Source: Spirosoma validum
GTDB lineage: Bacteria > Bacteroidota > Bacteroidia > Cytophagales > Spirosomataceae
Direction: 5' to 3'
DNA: 64,000 nucleotides
Assembly: GCF_014699035.1 (NCBI RefSeq)
Contig: NZ_JACXAA010000018.1
Coordinates: 1 to 64,000, forward strand
Below are positions 16,237 to 24,945 of the stretch, in pieces; within the stretch, counting starts at the first letter, position 1, and each line of letters starts with the position of its first letter. The translations under genes were made by a program, and so were the position numbers. The notes under the pieces are model-generated. The model made no database searches. It was given only the letters and a program-made list of their open reading frames with translations, and was not told where the DNA came from.

Positions 16237-16253
16237 CTACCCTCTCTCATCAA

Positions 16254-17270
16254 CTATCGTAGTTCCGGCAAGACCATCAGCTTCCTGGCCAGCTTGTATA
16301 ACTCATCAATTTTGCCGTGCTGCTCAACCACCTTCAGGTAGCTCTCATCTTTCCCCTTGGCCGACGGTCCCGCCTGGGCGTACACGTTGAAGCCCTTACG
16401 CAGATCGTACTGCCCATAGAGCCATTTCCAGGTGTCGTGCTCTGTTTTGCGATCGGCAGCCGCGTAGCTGTTGACCAGACGCACCAGCAGGTTACGGGTT
16501 GTTGGTTCGGCCTGCGTCTCGGGTTGCGGTGCTGCCACCTGAACCGGTTCTTCGGGTAAGCCAACCGGAGCCAGACTCCATACGGCAAACGAGGCCTGCT
16601 GAAAGAAATACAGCACCGTGTTGACCTTCTTTTCCAGGATGTCAAACCGGCCCTCTACGCCATCGATACGCGTATCCAGCATCGTTAACAGCTCTGGTAT
16701 TGTTCCGGACATTTCGGCGACTTTCTGGGCTTCATTGGCTTCGCGCTGTGCCTCTTTCTGGGCTTCCTGGCGTAGTCGTTCGGCTTCGTCCAAAAGTTGC
16801 TGAGAACGACTCTTTGGGGCAGACTGAGGCTCGGGCTTCTCTTCGGTCATTTGGAACTCCTGCGAGGGGGTAAGTGCCTGTTTTGCTTGAGCAGACGAAC
16901 TAACCAACGGCGGAAAGATGCTGATAGAACCAGCAGCATTACTGGCGGACTCAGAAGCTAGTTTGTTTCTCCGCTTTAGGTCGCAGGCTAACTGATACTC
17001 TTTGATCCACTGTTCAACCACACCTGGCGTCAGATCGGATAGGTCTTTTACCAGCTTGTTGGTTGCAGGCTTGCCCCGATGCTGTACGTACTCAATATAT
17101 CCTTTTTGATTCAATAAGAGCGCTATTTTATTGACGTAGTGTAAGGCTACGCCGGACGCCTGGGCAATGTCCCGGCGCTCCATCGGCACTTCTACCTGTA
17201 GCGGAAATGTTTGTTTTGCCCACTCCAAATAAGTGGCAATTGCCTTTAGGCGATCACTGATTAACTCCAT
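16254..17270 (-). CDS. Winged-helix/antirepressor-like regulatory protein of the element
   Basis: The 338-residue protein has an N-terminal helix-turn-helix-like region (about 25-75, MERRDIAQASGVALHYVNKI) and a middle Glu/Ala/Gln-rich coiled coil (about 155-190). Its C-terminal domain (about 255-338: RLVNSYAAADRKTEHDTWKW, LYGQYDLRKGFNVYAQA, KIDELYKLARKL) resembles the C-terminal domains of phage antirepressors (P22_AR_C/ORF6C type). A role in control of element excision is inference. It lies upstream of the recombinases on the same strand, separated by a terminator-like hairpin. Confidence 0.5.
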   Translation of the reverse strand: MELISDRLKAIATYLEWAKQTFPLQVEVPMERRDIAQASGVALHYVNKIALLLNQKGYIEYVQHRGKPATNKLVKDLSDLTPGVVEQWIKEYQLACDLKRRNKLASESASNAAGSISIFPPLVSSSAQAKQALTPSQEFQMTEEKPEPQSAPKSRSQQLLDEAERLRQEAQKEAQREANEAQKVAEMSGTIPELLTMLDTRIDGVEGRFDILEKKVNTVLYFFQQASFAVWSLAPVGLPEEPVQVAAPQPETQAEPTTRNLLVRLVNSYAAADRKTEHDTWKWLYGQYDLRKGFNVYAQAGPSAKGKDESYLKVVEQHGKIDELYKLARKLMVLPELR

Positions 17271-17360
17271 TGCATTAGATTGTTTAGTTGTGAGAAAAAG
17301 CTATTGAGAGTAGTTCCGGCAGCCGTGGGAGACTGGCCACCGGAACCATAAGTCAGGACG

Positions 17361-17813
17361 CTATTCGATTGGTGTTTCCGGCTTTACCATTTCCAGAAAA
17401 GTCTTAAACCGACCCTCTTTGTCTTTGGGTAGATGGTCCATCCAGTTACTATAGCCGCCCGGATTGCTGGTGCTCTCGTCGGCGTAGTAGTTATTAATTG
17501 ACACTAAGGCGGTTTCTCTGAGCATCTGATCAATCAGGTCATTGATTTCCTCCACGTTTTTCCAGTATACATAAGCGTTCTCGTAACTGCCTGCTCTTAG
17601 CTCCTCGAAAAAGCAGGAGATCAGACTATACCGGTGAGCAACCAGCGCTTCATGGACCAGGGCAATAGAGGATTGTCCGTAGCTGTTATTCGTGCTTAAG
17701 TCAATCGAAACGAGTAGTTCACGCTTGGGACCTGGGATGATTGCCGCGTTGGGGTTGGTGCTTTGATTGGTTTGATGATTTTGAGGGTGGTTATTGATCA
17801 GCAGTGGCGACAA
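17361..17813 (-). CDS. Unknown protein, paralogue set member 1
   Basis: The 150-residue protein matches no family I know. Its core (SSIALVHEALVAHRYSLIS, then ELRAGSYENAYVYWKNVEEI, then LIDQML) can be aligned with the core of the 18161-18817 product (VIAFALDEYYN..., EVRAGEFEVAHNHYHDAQTA, TILEML). It is predicted helical, with no signal peptide. Its start overlaps the end of the preceding gene by 23 nt, so it is co-translated with it in a minus-strand operon upstream of the regulator and recombinases. Confidence 0.6.
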   Translation of the reverse strand: MSPLLINNHPQNHQTNQSTNPNAAIIPGPKRELLVSIDLSTNNSYGQSSIALVHEALVAHRYSLISCFFEELRAGSYENAYVYWKNVEEINDLIDQMLRETALVSINNYYADESTSNPGGYSNWMDHLPKDKEGRFKTFLEMVKPETPIE

Positions 17814-18189
17814 TCAGATTGGAGATAAATTCATCCAGATCCTGATACAACTTGGTTGCCTGCTCAATGCCCGGACCGTGAGCCACTTCATGGACGGGCA
17901 GATAACAGCAGAACCAGGACCGCAGGGCTTCCCGTACTTCGGACAGATACGCCGTGTCCGAAGTGGCTTCGATGAAGAAATTCGAGGGAATGACGACCGG
18001 CTCGTTAACGGACTTATAGGTTTGGTGAACGATCACAACGCCGTTGTTCTGCTTGAGGGCTTCTACTGCATTTTCAATCACGCAGGCCCGAGCCGACTCC
18101 TTGGAGTCAGTAGTTTGATTGTTGGTTTTCACGGGGGTAATAGCTAAAAAAGGTGAGCAGTTAGTCCAGGCCCTGAGTGGCGGGGTCAA
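17791..18189 (-). CDS. Unknown protein, paralogue set member 2
   Basis: The 132-residue product is predicted cytoplasmic and has no recognised domain. The part VREALRSWFCCYLPVHEVAH...ATKLYQDLDEFISNLI has the same layout as the cores of its two neighbours, so the three may be paralogues, with this one the most divergent. The ATG at 18189 makes a 29-nt overlap with the preceding gene; a GTG at 18132 (VKTNNQTTD) is an alternative start with less overlap. Confidence 0.55.
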   Translation of the reverse strand: MTPPLRAWTNCSPFLAITPVKTNNQTTDSKESARACVIENAVEALKQNNGVVIVHQTYKSVNEPVVIPSNFFIEATSDTAYLSEVREALRSWFCCYLPVHEVAHGPGIEQATKLYQDLDEFISNLIVATADQ

Positions 18190-18817
18190 TCTCCAGGTAG
18201 TCTTTCAGAAAGCGACGATACGTAGAATCGTCACTAAAGCGGTTCTGTTCTTCGCCCTTGGTGGCTCTGTAGTTCCTGTCGGCCATATCGTTGGCCTTTA
18301 GCAGCATTTCAAGGATAGTCCAGTAGGCTGTTTGGGCATCGTGGTAATGGTTGTGAGCTACCTCAAACTCTCCGGCGCGAACCTCGTTAAATGCCTTTTT
18401 CATCCGGTCGTTATAGTACTCATCCAGCGCAAAAGCGATAACGTCTGCTCGTGAGGTACCACTACGCTGAAGGATCGACATATCAAGCCTGTAGCCAGTA
18501 TCACCGCTTACAGGCTCTTTTGGCTTCGGCGCTGGTTTGGTCGGCACTTGCGTAGGAAAATGCTCATGTAAACGCTGTCCGGTCTTTAGTACCAGTTCGT
18601 CACTTGCCCCGCTTTTCTTCATGTGCTCAAGCAGGGTGCGGTTGAACTCCGAGAGTTTAGGCGACTTGAGAAACTCGCTGAGGGCTGAGGTTGCCGCTGG
18701 TGTGTCGGCACTTACCGCTGGGTTAGCAGAATTTGCCGTTAAATCGGGTTTTTGAGCCGATTGCTCAAGATTGTTTGCATGGGAGTCCCCCTCACCGTAA
18801 CTTTGTACGGTCGTCAT
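18161..18817 (-). CDS. Unknown protein, paralogue set member 3 (first gene of operon)
   Basis: The 218-residue protein has a low-complexity N-terminal third (Ala/Ser/Pro/Thr-rich, residues 20-50), a Pro/Lys linker (TKPAPKPKEP), and a helical C-terminal core (SRADVIAFALDEYYNDRMKK, EVRAGEFEVAHNHYHDAQTA) related to the 17361-17813 product. No family was recognised. It is the first gene of a leftward operon whose promoter lies in the operator region shared with the divergent repressor, so it is probably under that repressor's control. Confidence 0.6.
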   Translation of the reverse strand: MTTVQSYGEGDSHANNLEQSAQKPDLTANSANPAVSADTPAATSALSEFLKSPKLSEFNRTLLEHMKKSGASDELVLKTGQRLHEHFPTQVPTKPAPKPKEPVSGDTGYRLDMSILQRSGTSRADVIAFALDEYYNDRMKKAFNEVRAGEFEVAHNHYHDAQTAYWTILEMLLKANDMADRNYRATKGEEQNRFSDDSTYRRFLKDYLEIDPATQGLD

Positions 18818-18986
18818 TTAGATATAATGTTTAAATGGTTGATAAGGAGCCCCGAACCGATAGCCGCCAAGCATTTACGGTCCGGGGTTTACTATTTTTT
18901 GGCTTACAACTCGTCCCATACAGTCCAGCGGGCAACCTCATCGGTACTATATCGCCTTTTCTGTTCCTTGCTGTAATATCTTGAAT

Positions 18987-19093
18987 CAAAGTTATTCAAT
19001 GTTGTAACTAATAGCAAGAATTGTAAAGAAAAAATTTTCATTGTTGCTAATAACTTGTGTTTTGTTACAACATTGATAACTTTGTTGTACAAC
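18987..19093. promoter_or_regulatory. Divergent operator region with long inverted repeats
   Basis: The left arm at 18987-19008 contains CAAAGTTAT and CAATGTTGTAAC. The right arm at 19064-19084 contains GTTACAACATTG and ATAACTTTG, its reverse complement with one base less. Between them AGCAA/TTGCT elements add symmetry. A perfect 10-bp palindrome GTTGTACAAC (19084-19093) lies 16 nt before the repressor start. The region separates the leftward unknown operon from the rightward repressor, as in a lysis/lysogeny-type switch. Confidence 0.65.
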
Positions 19094-19108
19094 TTTGAAT
19101 GTATACAG

Positions 19109-19429
19109 ATGCCAACTTTAAACCAGCGAGTGCAGATAGTCTTTGAGCGTTTAGATACTAATGCTCATGCTTTTGCTGAGGCACACTCGTTGGTTGCCTC
19201 TTCCCTTTACAACATTGTAAAAAATAATCGCAGGCCTAATTCTGAGACTCTTGAACGCATGTGTGCAGCAGAACCTCGAATATCTGCTGAGTACTTACTT
19301 CGTGGTGAGGGCGAACCGCTGCGGGATGCACGAATGATTTCAAACCTGTCGACGGTTGAGCAGTTGCGAAGCTTAAAAGAAGATATAGTTCAGTCGCTAG
19401 ACAAGCGGATTTTGGAGCTAGGCGGCTAG
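19109..19429 (+). CDS. Small helix-turn-helix repressor of the element
   Basis: From ATG 19109 the product has 106 residues; the frame is open further upstream, but that part would overlap the operator. The N-terminal part (RVQIVFERLDTNAHAFAEAH, SSLYNIVKNNRRPNSETLERM) is an XRE-like DNA-binding fold. EPRISAEYLLRGEGEPLRD is the 'in what follows the cell must have at least N' pattern seen in many Bacteroidota phage-type repressors. The C-terminal helix (VEQLRSLKEDIVQSLDKRIL) probably dimerises. A decayed second copy with the same downstream terminator lies at 22752-23048. Confidence 0.75.
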   Translation: MPTLNQRVQIVFERLDTNAHAFAEAHSLVASSLYNIVKNNRRPNSETLERMCAAEPRISAEYLLRGEGEPLRDARMISNLSTVEQLRSLKEDIVQSLDKRILELGG

Positions 19430-19462
19430 CCAGCTACATACAGACTTTGTTATTGGTTAGGT

Positions 19463-19495
19463 AAAAAGCCCGGTGCTGATGGTGCCGGGCTTTTT
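19463..19495 (+). terminator. Terminator of the repressor gene
   Basis: AAAAAGCCCGG...CCGGGCTTTTT forms a strong symmetric hairpin with loop TGCTGATGGTG. An almost identical loop and stem follows the decayed repressor copy near 23016-23048. Confidence 0.85.
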
Positions 19496-19605
19496 GTAAA
19501 GTTGGGTATTGGGTATAGATTTGTTCGTAGAAAATTAGCTCGTATCAAAACAGAAAAGCCCCACCGCAAGGGTAGGGCAATAGACTAGGAGCAAGCCTAT
19601 CGGTT

Positions 19606-19648
19606 GCAGCTTACAGCTACTTTACTGGCCAAAGTAGCTGTAAGCTGC
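19606..19648 (-). terminator. 18-bp perfect inverted repeat at the end of the lipoprotein gene
   Basis: The arms 19606-19623 and 19631-19648 (GCAGCTTACAGCTACTTT and its complement) enclose 7 nt. The stop codon of the minus-strand lipoprotein gene lies within the hairpin, so the coding end has been shaped into the stem. There is no long T-run, so termination is only likely. Confidence 0.6.
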
Positions 19649-20479
19649 CCGTAGCGTACCCCCCGGCCCCGTTTGCGTATGGGTCACCGGACGGCCCTGC
19701 TCATCATAGGAGTAGCTGTAACTTACCCGCTGCAACAGCTTCTCGGCCCCATCCGGGCCAGCCACGTAGGTCGCAATAGCGCCTGGATTATTGGCCTGCA
19801 GGACAACAGTGGGCAACAGAGGATAAAGTGTCCACAGCGAAGAAACGTTCTTTGAAGCGTCGTAGTCCGAATAGCGGGTTACCCACTGAACCCGGTAAGC
19901 ACCGGTTTGGCCGTCTTTGATAGCTTCGATTACCTGCGTTACATTCCCTTTCGCATCATAGCCAAAGGTCTTACTGGTTTCAATCGCCCCCGCCCCTATG
20001 GCCTGCGTAGCGTCAATCCGGTGAAGCCGGTTATCGAGAGAATATAAATAAGTCTGGGTGGTGAGCAGCTTGCCCGCTGGCGAAAACTCCTGGGTGCGGC
20101 TTACTTGATCACCCTCGTAGCTATAGAGGACATAGGTGCCATTCGAAGCGTTGACCCGGGTTAACTGCTTATCCGAATAGATCAGATCGTGAATTACTTT
20201 GCGGACCTGATTGGTGCTCTGGGCGTAGAGATTCTGGCGGGTGTAACGAACGGGCGTCAGGCTGGCATCGTAGTCCACCTCTTGATAATCGGTATTGGAC
20301 CAGCTTACCTTGGTTTTCTTAAAGACGCTAATTACCTCGTCGTTTGGCGTGGGCTTGTCCGACTTCTGGTTAGCTTCCCCGGATGGGTTCGCCGGTAGGT
20401 CAGGTTGAAACGCGTCTGGTTTGCAGGAAGCAAGTGCGGCTAGTAGAGCTAACGATAGCAGAGATGAATTGATTTTCAT
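19622..20479 (-). CDS. Lipoprotein with YD/RHS-like beta repeats
   Basis: The 285-residue protein has a lipoprotein signal (lipobox LASC, Cys19). A charged linker leads to a beta-rich body with repeated YD-type units such as VNASNGTYVLYSYEGDQVSR, EFSPAGKLLTTQTYLYS, FGYDAKGNVTQVIEA and SYSYDEQGRPVTHTQ. These resemble RHS/YD repeats and DUF4595-type surface lipoproteins. No toxin domain is attached. It is likely an outer-membrane lipoprotein of unknown role. Confidence 0.7.
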   Translation of the reverse strand: MKINSSLLSLALLAALASCKPDAFQPDLPANPSGEANQKSDKPTPNDEVISVFKKTKVSWSNTDYQEVDYDASLTPVRYTRQNLYAQSTNQVRKVIHDLIYSDKQLTRVNASNGTYVLYSYEGDQVSRTQEFSPAGKLLTTQTYLYSLDNRLHRIDATQAIGAGAIETSKTFGYDAKGNVTQVIEAIKDGQTGAYRVQWVTRYSDYDASKNVSSLWTLYPLLPTVVLQANNPGAIATYVAGPDGAEKLLQRVSYSYSYDEQGRPVTHTQTGPGGTLRAAYSYFGQ

Positions 20480-20652
20480 TGCATTTTATGGTTGTAGTGA
20501 ATTGATCGAGAGTTGGAAAGACCAACTGGAGTCAAGACCGTAACGGCTAGTTAGGCGTTGGACAACGCGCAATGAGTTGATAGAAATGGCGTGTGTGTTG
20601 TTGAATCGTTGGGATGAGTTGACGGTAGGTGCCAATAAGAATTTACCCCAAC

Positions 20653-20681
20653 AAAAAAGCCACACCTGGCGAGGTATGGCT
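20653..20681 (-). terminator. Terminator of the GEVED protein gene
   Basis: AGCCACACCT pairs with AGGTATGGCT with one mismatch around GGCG, preceded by AAAAAA, which gives a T-run on the minus strand. It lies 33 nt past the stop at 20714. Confidence 0.65.
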
Positions 20682-20713
20682 ATTGGTGAGGTTAGTACGA
20701 CGAAGCACCATCC

Positions 20714-22618
20714 CTATTGCTTCACCCATCGCAGGCTACTAGACTTTCCATCCTGCGTCTTGACCTGAATCACATACACCCCGGCAGGCTGTCCTGTACT
20801 TACCCAACTCCAGCGATCAACAGCTTGGGTAAACTCATGCTGCTCAATCAGCGCTCCGGTTAAGGAGTGAATACCAACTGACTTTATACCCTTTTTATAT
20901 TCCAATAGCATTGGTCCCGAACTAGGATTAGGTGATATTGTCAATGATTCCAGCGACTCATTACCGATCCGTACGGCAATGATTTGAGAATGGGTATACG
21001 TACCATCTAAATCGACTTGTTTAAGTCGGTAGTACCACAGACCCGAAGATGGGCCTTTGTCAACAAAACTGTAGCGCTGATTGGTACTGGAATTCCCCAA
21101 GGCTGCTACCCGCCCGACAGCCTCAAAGCTTATGGCATCGCTACTGCGCTCAATCAGAAAATGACTAGTCCCCTTTTCCCAGGAGGTGATCCAGGTAAGC
21201 TGATTACCCGCACCCTCTACCCATTTGCCATCATAAACAACAAATTCGACCGGTAGTGGGGCTGCCGGTGTTATTAAGTAATCCTCAACTTCACCTGAGT
21301 TAGCCGCCCCATACGGCTGAGCAACCTCGCTGGCAATAGTAGCAATCCGGAAACGGGCGAAGGTTTGCCCTACAACATAGCCCGATAGAACGGTCCAGCT
21401 AAGGATAGCTGATGTCGTCCCAGTTAGCACTATAACCTGTGCCCGTTCGTTATTGCTGAATGTTTCGTCATGATTGAAATCAATCCAGCCACTCAGGGTC
21501 GCATCCATTCCCGTGGTATTGGTAATGGCTATCGAAAGGCTATAAATGGTATTACTTTTACTTAGGGAAACAAAGGAGGTGAGTCCATCTTCGTCATCTA
21601 TGCCGTTAACATCATCGCCAGTAGCAGTATAATCTAGTCCATTGGGGCCTGCTTGTCCACTTGCTTCAGCATCGATTAGACTCCCCAGCTTTAGGTTGTC
21701 GAGGATAGTATGGCGAGGCCCATTCGAATAATCCAATGCAACGCGGTAGGTGTTGGGCGCGTCCCCAAAGTCTATTTGAGATACAGTATCGCTGAAAGGT
21801 ATAGTGACAACTGCCTGATTTTTACTTTCTACACCAGCCGCATCCACTGAACTATAGTTAAACCTCGTCGTAACGTTTCCGTCAGTGGGATCTACCGTTA
21901 GCTTTGAGGGATCGTAACTTAAAATAGTTTGCTTGTCTAGTATTGGAATGCCGTCGTAATAAAGTGTGCTGTAGCCAGGTCCGTAACCAAAATCACGATT
22001 AAAAGGATCTGTATAATGGTCAGGGTTATATAGATAAATGCGGACTCCATTGGCAGAAAGACCATCCTCTGGATCGGCACTCGTTAGTGTGGGTACTTGC
22101 ACCCGCGATGTACCCAGGGGATTAGGCTGTCTGGCCACCGTAATATTACTTCCAATAGTCGGGTAGCGATCTACGCCAAAGTTAATGTCAGTTATGGGTT
22201 GATCCGCTACATTAATGGTAATGTACCCACCTGCCTCAAGCTCGCTACCAACCCCTGGCCCTATGTGCGCACCGGTTGTTTTAGCGTTTATTGGCTCGAA
22301 GGGCCCATAATACGGATAGCTTACAGGTAAGGAACTCTCTGTTATAAAAAGTCTGTAGGAAGTATTGGCAGATGCAGTAAAGCTAAACGTTCCATCAGAG
22401 GCTACCTGGGCTCTGACTGTAGCCATATTATAACGACCGTTATAGAAGAAAGTCCTTACCTCCAAAGGCAGTTGGTTTGACCAGGCATGGCCATTGACTA
22501 TGTTGTCGGTCATGCCGTTAGCATCATTGAAAACTCTACCGGAGATCAAAACCGTCTGCGCTCGTGAGCTAAGGCTTATTAGTAACAGAATAAAAGGCAG
22601 AAGACGTTGATATTCCAT
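20714..22618 (-). CDS. T9SS-secreted protein with SdrD-like start, GEVED domain and sorting tail
   Basis: The 634-residue protein has a signal peptide (ending SSRAQ), a Cna/SdrD-like segment (ISGRVFNDANGMTD; NINFGVDR), a calcium-site-rich middle (TATGDDVNGIDDEDGLTSF), a GEVED domain (SGWIDFNHDETFSNNERAQ... GEVEDYLI), an FN3-like segment, and a C-terminal type A T9SS sorting domain (ISPNPSSGPMLLEY ... PAGVYVIQVKT ... SLRWVKQ). It is exported and anchored or released at the surface. Its last 165 residues are nearly the same as those of the 23159-24688 protein, so the two arose by domain sharing or duplication. Confidence 0.85.
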   Translation of the reverse strand: MEYQRLLPFILLLISLSSRAQTVLISGRVFNDANGMTDNIVNGHAWSNQLPLEVRTFFYNGRYNMATVRAQVASDGTFSFTASANTSYRLFITESSLPVSYPYYGPFEPINAKTTGAHIGPGVGSELEAGGYITINVADQPITDINFGVDRYPTIGSNITVARQPNPLGTSRVQVPTLTSADPEDGLSANGVRIYLYNPDHYTDPFNRDFGYGPGYSTLYYDGIPILDKQTILSYDPSKLTVDPTDGNVTTRFNYSSVDAAGVESKNQAVVTIPFSDTVSQIDFGDAPNTYRVALDYSNGPRHTILDNLKLGSLIDAEASGQAGPNGLDYTATGDDVNGIDDEDGLTSFVSLSKSNTIYSLSIAITNTTGMDATLSGWIDFNHDETFSNNERAQVIVLTGTTSAILSWTVLSGYVVGQTFARFRIATIASEVAQPYGAANSGEVEDYLITPAAPLPVEFVVYDGKWVEGAGNQLTWITSWEKGTSHFLIERSSDAISFEAVGRVAALGNSSTNQRYSFVDKGPSSGLWYYRLKQVDLDGTYTHSQIIAVRIGNESLESLTISPNPSSGPMLLEYKKGIKSVGIHSLTGALIEQHEFTQAVDRWSWVSTGQPAGVYVIQVKTQDGKSSSLRWVKQ

Positions 22619-22751
22619 AACTTAGCCAGGGTCAGAACAAGATAATAATAGAGAGGCAAAGTAAGGAAATTCCTCCTATTTCCCGGTTAGTATTCCTGAC
22701 AATTTCCTCTGGAAAGCATTTTGTGTAATCACCCATACAACAGCGACTTAA

Positions 22752-22987
22752 TGGAAGTCTACGGCATAGCGCCAGAGAACTCTCAGATAATCCAAATCAG
22801 CTTTGATATGCTTGAGCGTATATGCGCTGTAGAACCCCGTATTTCGGCCGAATACCTGCTTCGTGGTATGGAGACCCCTTGCGCAACTTAAGCGCCCCTA
22901 CGGCCTAAATACGGTTCAGCAGCTACGCGAGTTTCAGGAGCAAATGAATACCTTTATTGAGACGAGAATCAAAGAATTGGAAAGCTA
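22752..22987 (+). pseudogene. Decayed copy of the element's HTH repressor
   Basis: Translation gives LERICAVEPRISAEYLLRG, close to LERMCAAEPRISAEYLLRG in the repressor at 19109. The frame then hits a stop and shifts. The remaining part reads NTVQQLREFQEQMN...RIKELES, matching the repressor's last helix. The N-terminal DNA-binding part is largely lost. A nearly identical terminator follows. The rest of 22619-23158 shows no gene. Confidence 0.75.
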
Positions 22988-23015
22988 AACCGACTTTCTT
23001 ATAGAGTGGGTATAT

Positions 23016-23048
23016 GAAAACCCGGTGCTGATAGTGCCGGGTCTTTTT
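23016..23048 (+). terminator. Terminator after the decayed repressor copy
   Basis: ACCCGG-TGCTGATAGTG-CCGGGT followed by CTTTTT. The sequence parallels the 19463-19495 terminator, showing that repressor and terminator were duplicated together. Confidence 0.75.
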
Positions 23049-23158
23049 ATGTAAAATCAGTAAGAGATATGTCCTTAGGAAACCAGTTGGTATCAGCGCA
23101 CAACGCTCCACCCTACAGACAGGGAATTTGATGAGGGTGGCACGACGAAGAATCTACT

Positions 23159-24688
23159 CTATTGCTTAATCCAACGCAGGCTTGCAGACTTACTGTCCTG
23201 CGTTTTCGCTTCAATGATATACACTCCCGCAGGTTGACCACTTGCGGCCCAGCTCCACCGATCGACAGCCTGAGCGAACTCATGCTGCTCAATCAGTGTC
23301 CCGGTTACCGAATAGATTCGAACCGATTGTATTCCTTTTTTATACTCGATGAGCATCGGCCCTGAACTGGGATTGGGTGATAGAGTTAACGTTTCCAGTG
23401 GCTCGGTGCCGATGCGCACGGCAATGATTTGAGAGTGGGTATACGTACCGTCCAAATCCACTTGCCGAAGGCGGTAGTACCACAGGTTGGAAGCCAGATC
23501 CTTATCCACAAAGCTGTAGTGCTGATTGGCGTTCGTAGTGCCTAGGGCAGAAATCCGCCCGACGGCTTCAAAGCTTTTGGCATCGATACTGCGTTCAACA
23601 AGAAAATGGCTGGCCCCCTTCTCCCAAGAGGTTTCCCAGTCTAAGCTGACGCTGCTGTTTTGAGCCTTACCATCGAAATTAACCAGGGATACGGGTAAGG
23701 CAACAGGTGTATACAGCGTAGTCGCATATAGAATCAGTCCCTGATAGCCAACAGCGACTGGTTTACCAGTCGCGTAGATAATGTTACCAAAATAATAGTT
23801 CGTATTCGGCTGTGTTGACCAAACTGTAAAATCCAGCGTACTAACAATTCCCTTCTCATCATTGATGGCCAGCCATTGGCCCGCGCCGTAGGTTAGGGAA
23901 CCAAAATTTCCAGGGGGGCGACGGTCAGAAACTACGTTTGTCCAGGTGATACCATCCGATGATTGAAGAAAGTAATTGTAGCCATACCGTCCCCGTACTT
24001 CGGCGAAGTATTTTCCTTCAACGAAGCTAACCCCAGTAATAAAGTCTCCAAAACCCAGGTATTTACGAGCGGTCCAAGTGACACCATCCGGGGACATTAG
24101 TACCGGTAGAAGAAATGACCGACTTGAATAAGTCGAACCAGCTATCCATTGCCCATTCCCATAACTGACCCAGATCTGCCCAGGAAAATTAGCGTTACTA
24201 TACACTATACTCCAACTGATGCCATCCGCAGAGGACCAGAGCCTACCCTGGACATCGCCAGCTATCCACCGGCCATTGCCATAAGCGATGCTGCCAAAGC
24301 CCTGCGTAGCGGTGGAGGAGCGGGGAGTCCAACTGATACCATCAGGCGATGTTAGCACGGTTCCTCCACTACCAATTACCACCCACTGACCTTGTCCGTA
24401 GCTGCTGGCTATAAGAGTTTGAGTAACGCCTGATGTACGGGTCGTCCAGGTAATACCATCCGGAGAAGTTAGAATGGTGCCGACCTCGCCAACCGTTACA
24501 AATTGCCCTCCACCATAAGACACATGATTAAGGGTCTGATTCGTGCCAGAAACGGCAACCTGCCATTGGGATTGCTGGGCCAGGATGGGCTCAACAGCGC
24601 TCAGTCCTAGTAGCGTTAAACCCAGGACCCAGATGAAATGATGATAGCTAAGAGAAATAACGGATGATCGTATAGTTACTAATTTCAT
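23159..24688 (-). CDS. T9SS-secreted beta-propeller-like protein
   Basis: The 509-residue protein has a long signal peptide (ending PILAQ). At least six blade-like repeats follow, each with the phrase SPDGITWT or a variant preceded by GxGQWV (positions about 45-320), as in sialidase/BNR-type or photosystem-stability-like propellers. An FN3-like segment and a type A T9SS sorting domain (LSPNPSSGPMLIEY ... PAGVYIIEAKT ... SLRWIKQ) close the protein. The tail is paralogous to that of 20714-22618. It is probably a surface or released binding protein; the ligand is unknown. Confidence 0.82.
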   Translation of the reverse strand: MKLVTIRSSVISLSYHHFIWVLGLTLLGLSAVEPILAQQSQWQVAVSGTNQTLNHVSYGGGQFVTVGEVGTILTSPDGITWTTRTSGVTQTLIASSYGQGQWVVIGSGGTVLTSPDGISWTPRSSTATQGFGSIAYGNGRWIAGDVQGRLWSSADGISWSIVYSNANFPGQIWVSYGNGQWIAGSTYSSRSFLLPVLMSPDGVTWTARKYLGFGDFITGVSFVEGKYFAEVRGRYGYNYFLQSSDGITWTNVVSDRRPPGNFGSLTYGAGQWLAINDEKGIVSTLDFTVWSTQPNTNYYFGNIIYATGKPVAVGYQGLILYATTLYTPVALPVSLVNFDGKAQNSSVSLDWETSWEKGASHFLVERSIDAKSFEAVGRISALGTTNANQHYSFVDKDLASNLWYYRLRQVDLDGTYTHSQIIAVRIGTEPLETLTLSPNPSSGPMLIEYKKGIQSVRIYSVTGTLIEQHEFAQAVDRWSWAASGQPAGVYIIEAKTQDSKSASLRWIKQ

Positions 24689-24811
24689 AAGCAGTAGAGT
24701 GGATTACATAAGACTAAAATTAAGAAGTCAATTTAAGCAAAAAGATACTTTCAAGAAGAAGTTATTAAGCGATCATATTTAGGCTTTAAAATCAATCTGG
24801 TATGAACAACT

Positions 24812-24840
24812 AAGCCCCGCCAATCACTTGAGCGGGGCTT
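24812..24840. terminator. GC-rich hairpin between divergent genes
   Basis: AAGCCCCGC (24812-24820) pairs with GCGGGGCTT (24832-24840) around CAATCACTTGA. T-runs are weak on both strands and the flanking genes diverge, so it may be a relic terminator or an insulating element. Nothing else stands out in 24689-24945. Confidence 0.5.
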
Positions 24841-24945
24841 GCTCATGTTTGCTCTGACGATTGGGAGTTGCCAACTAATCACACATAGCCATGACAAAAT
24901 CCAGATGTGCTCATATAACGTAAGTTTAGGTTCATCAACGCAACT

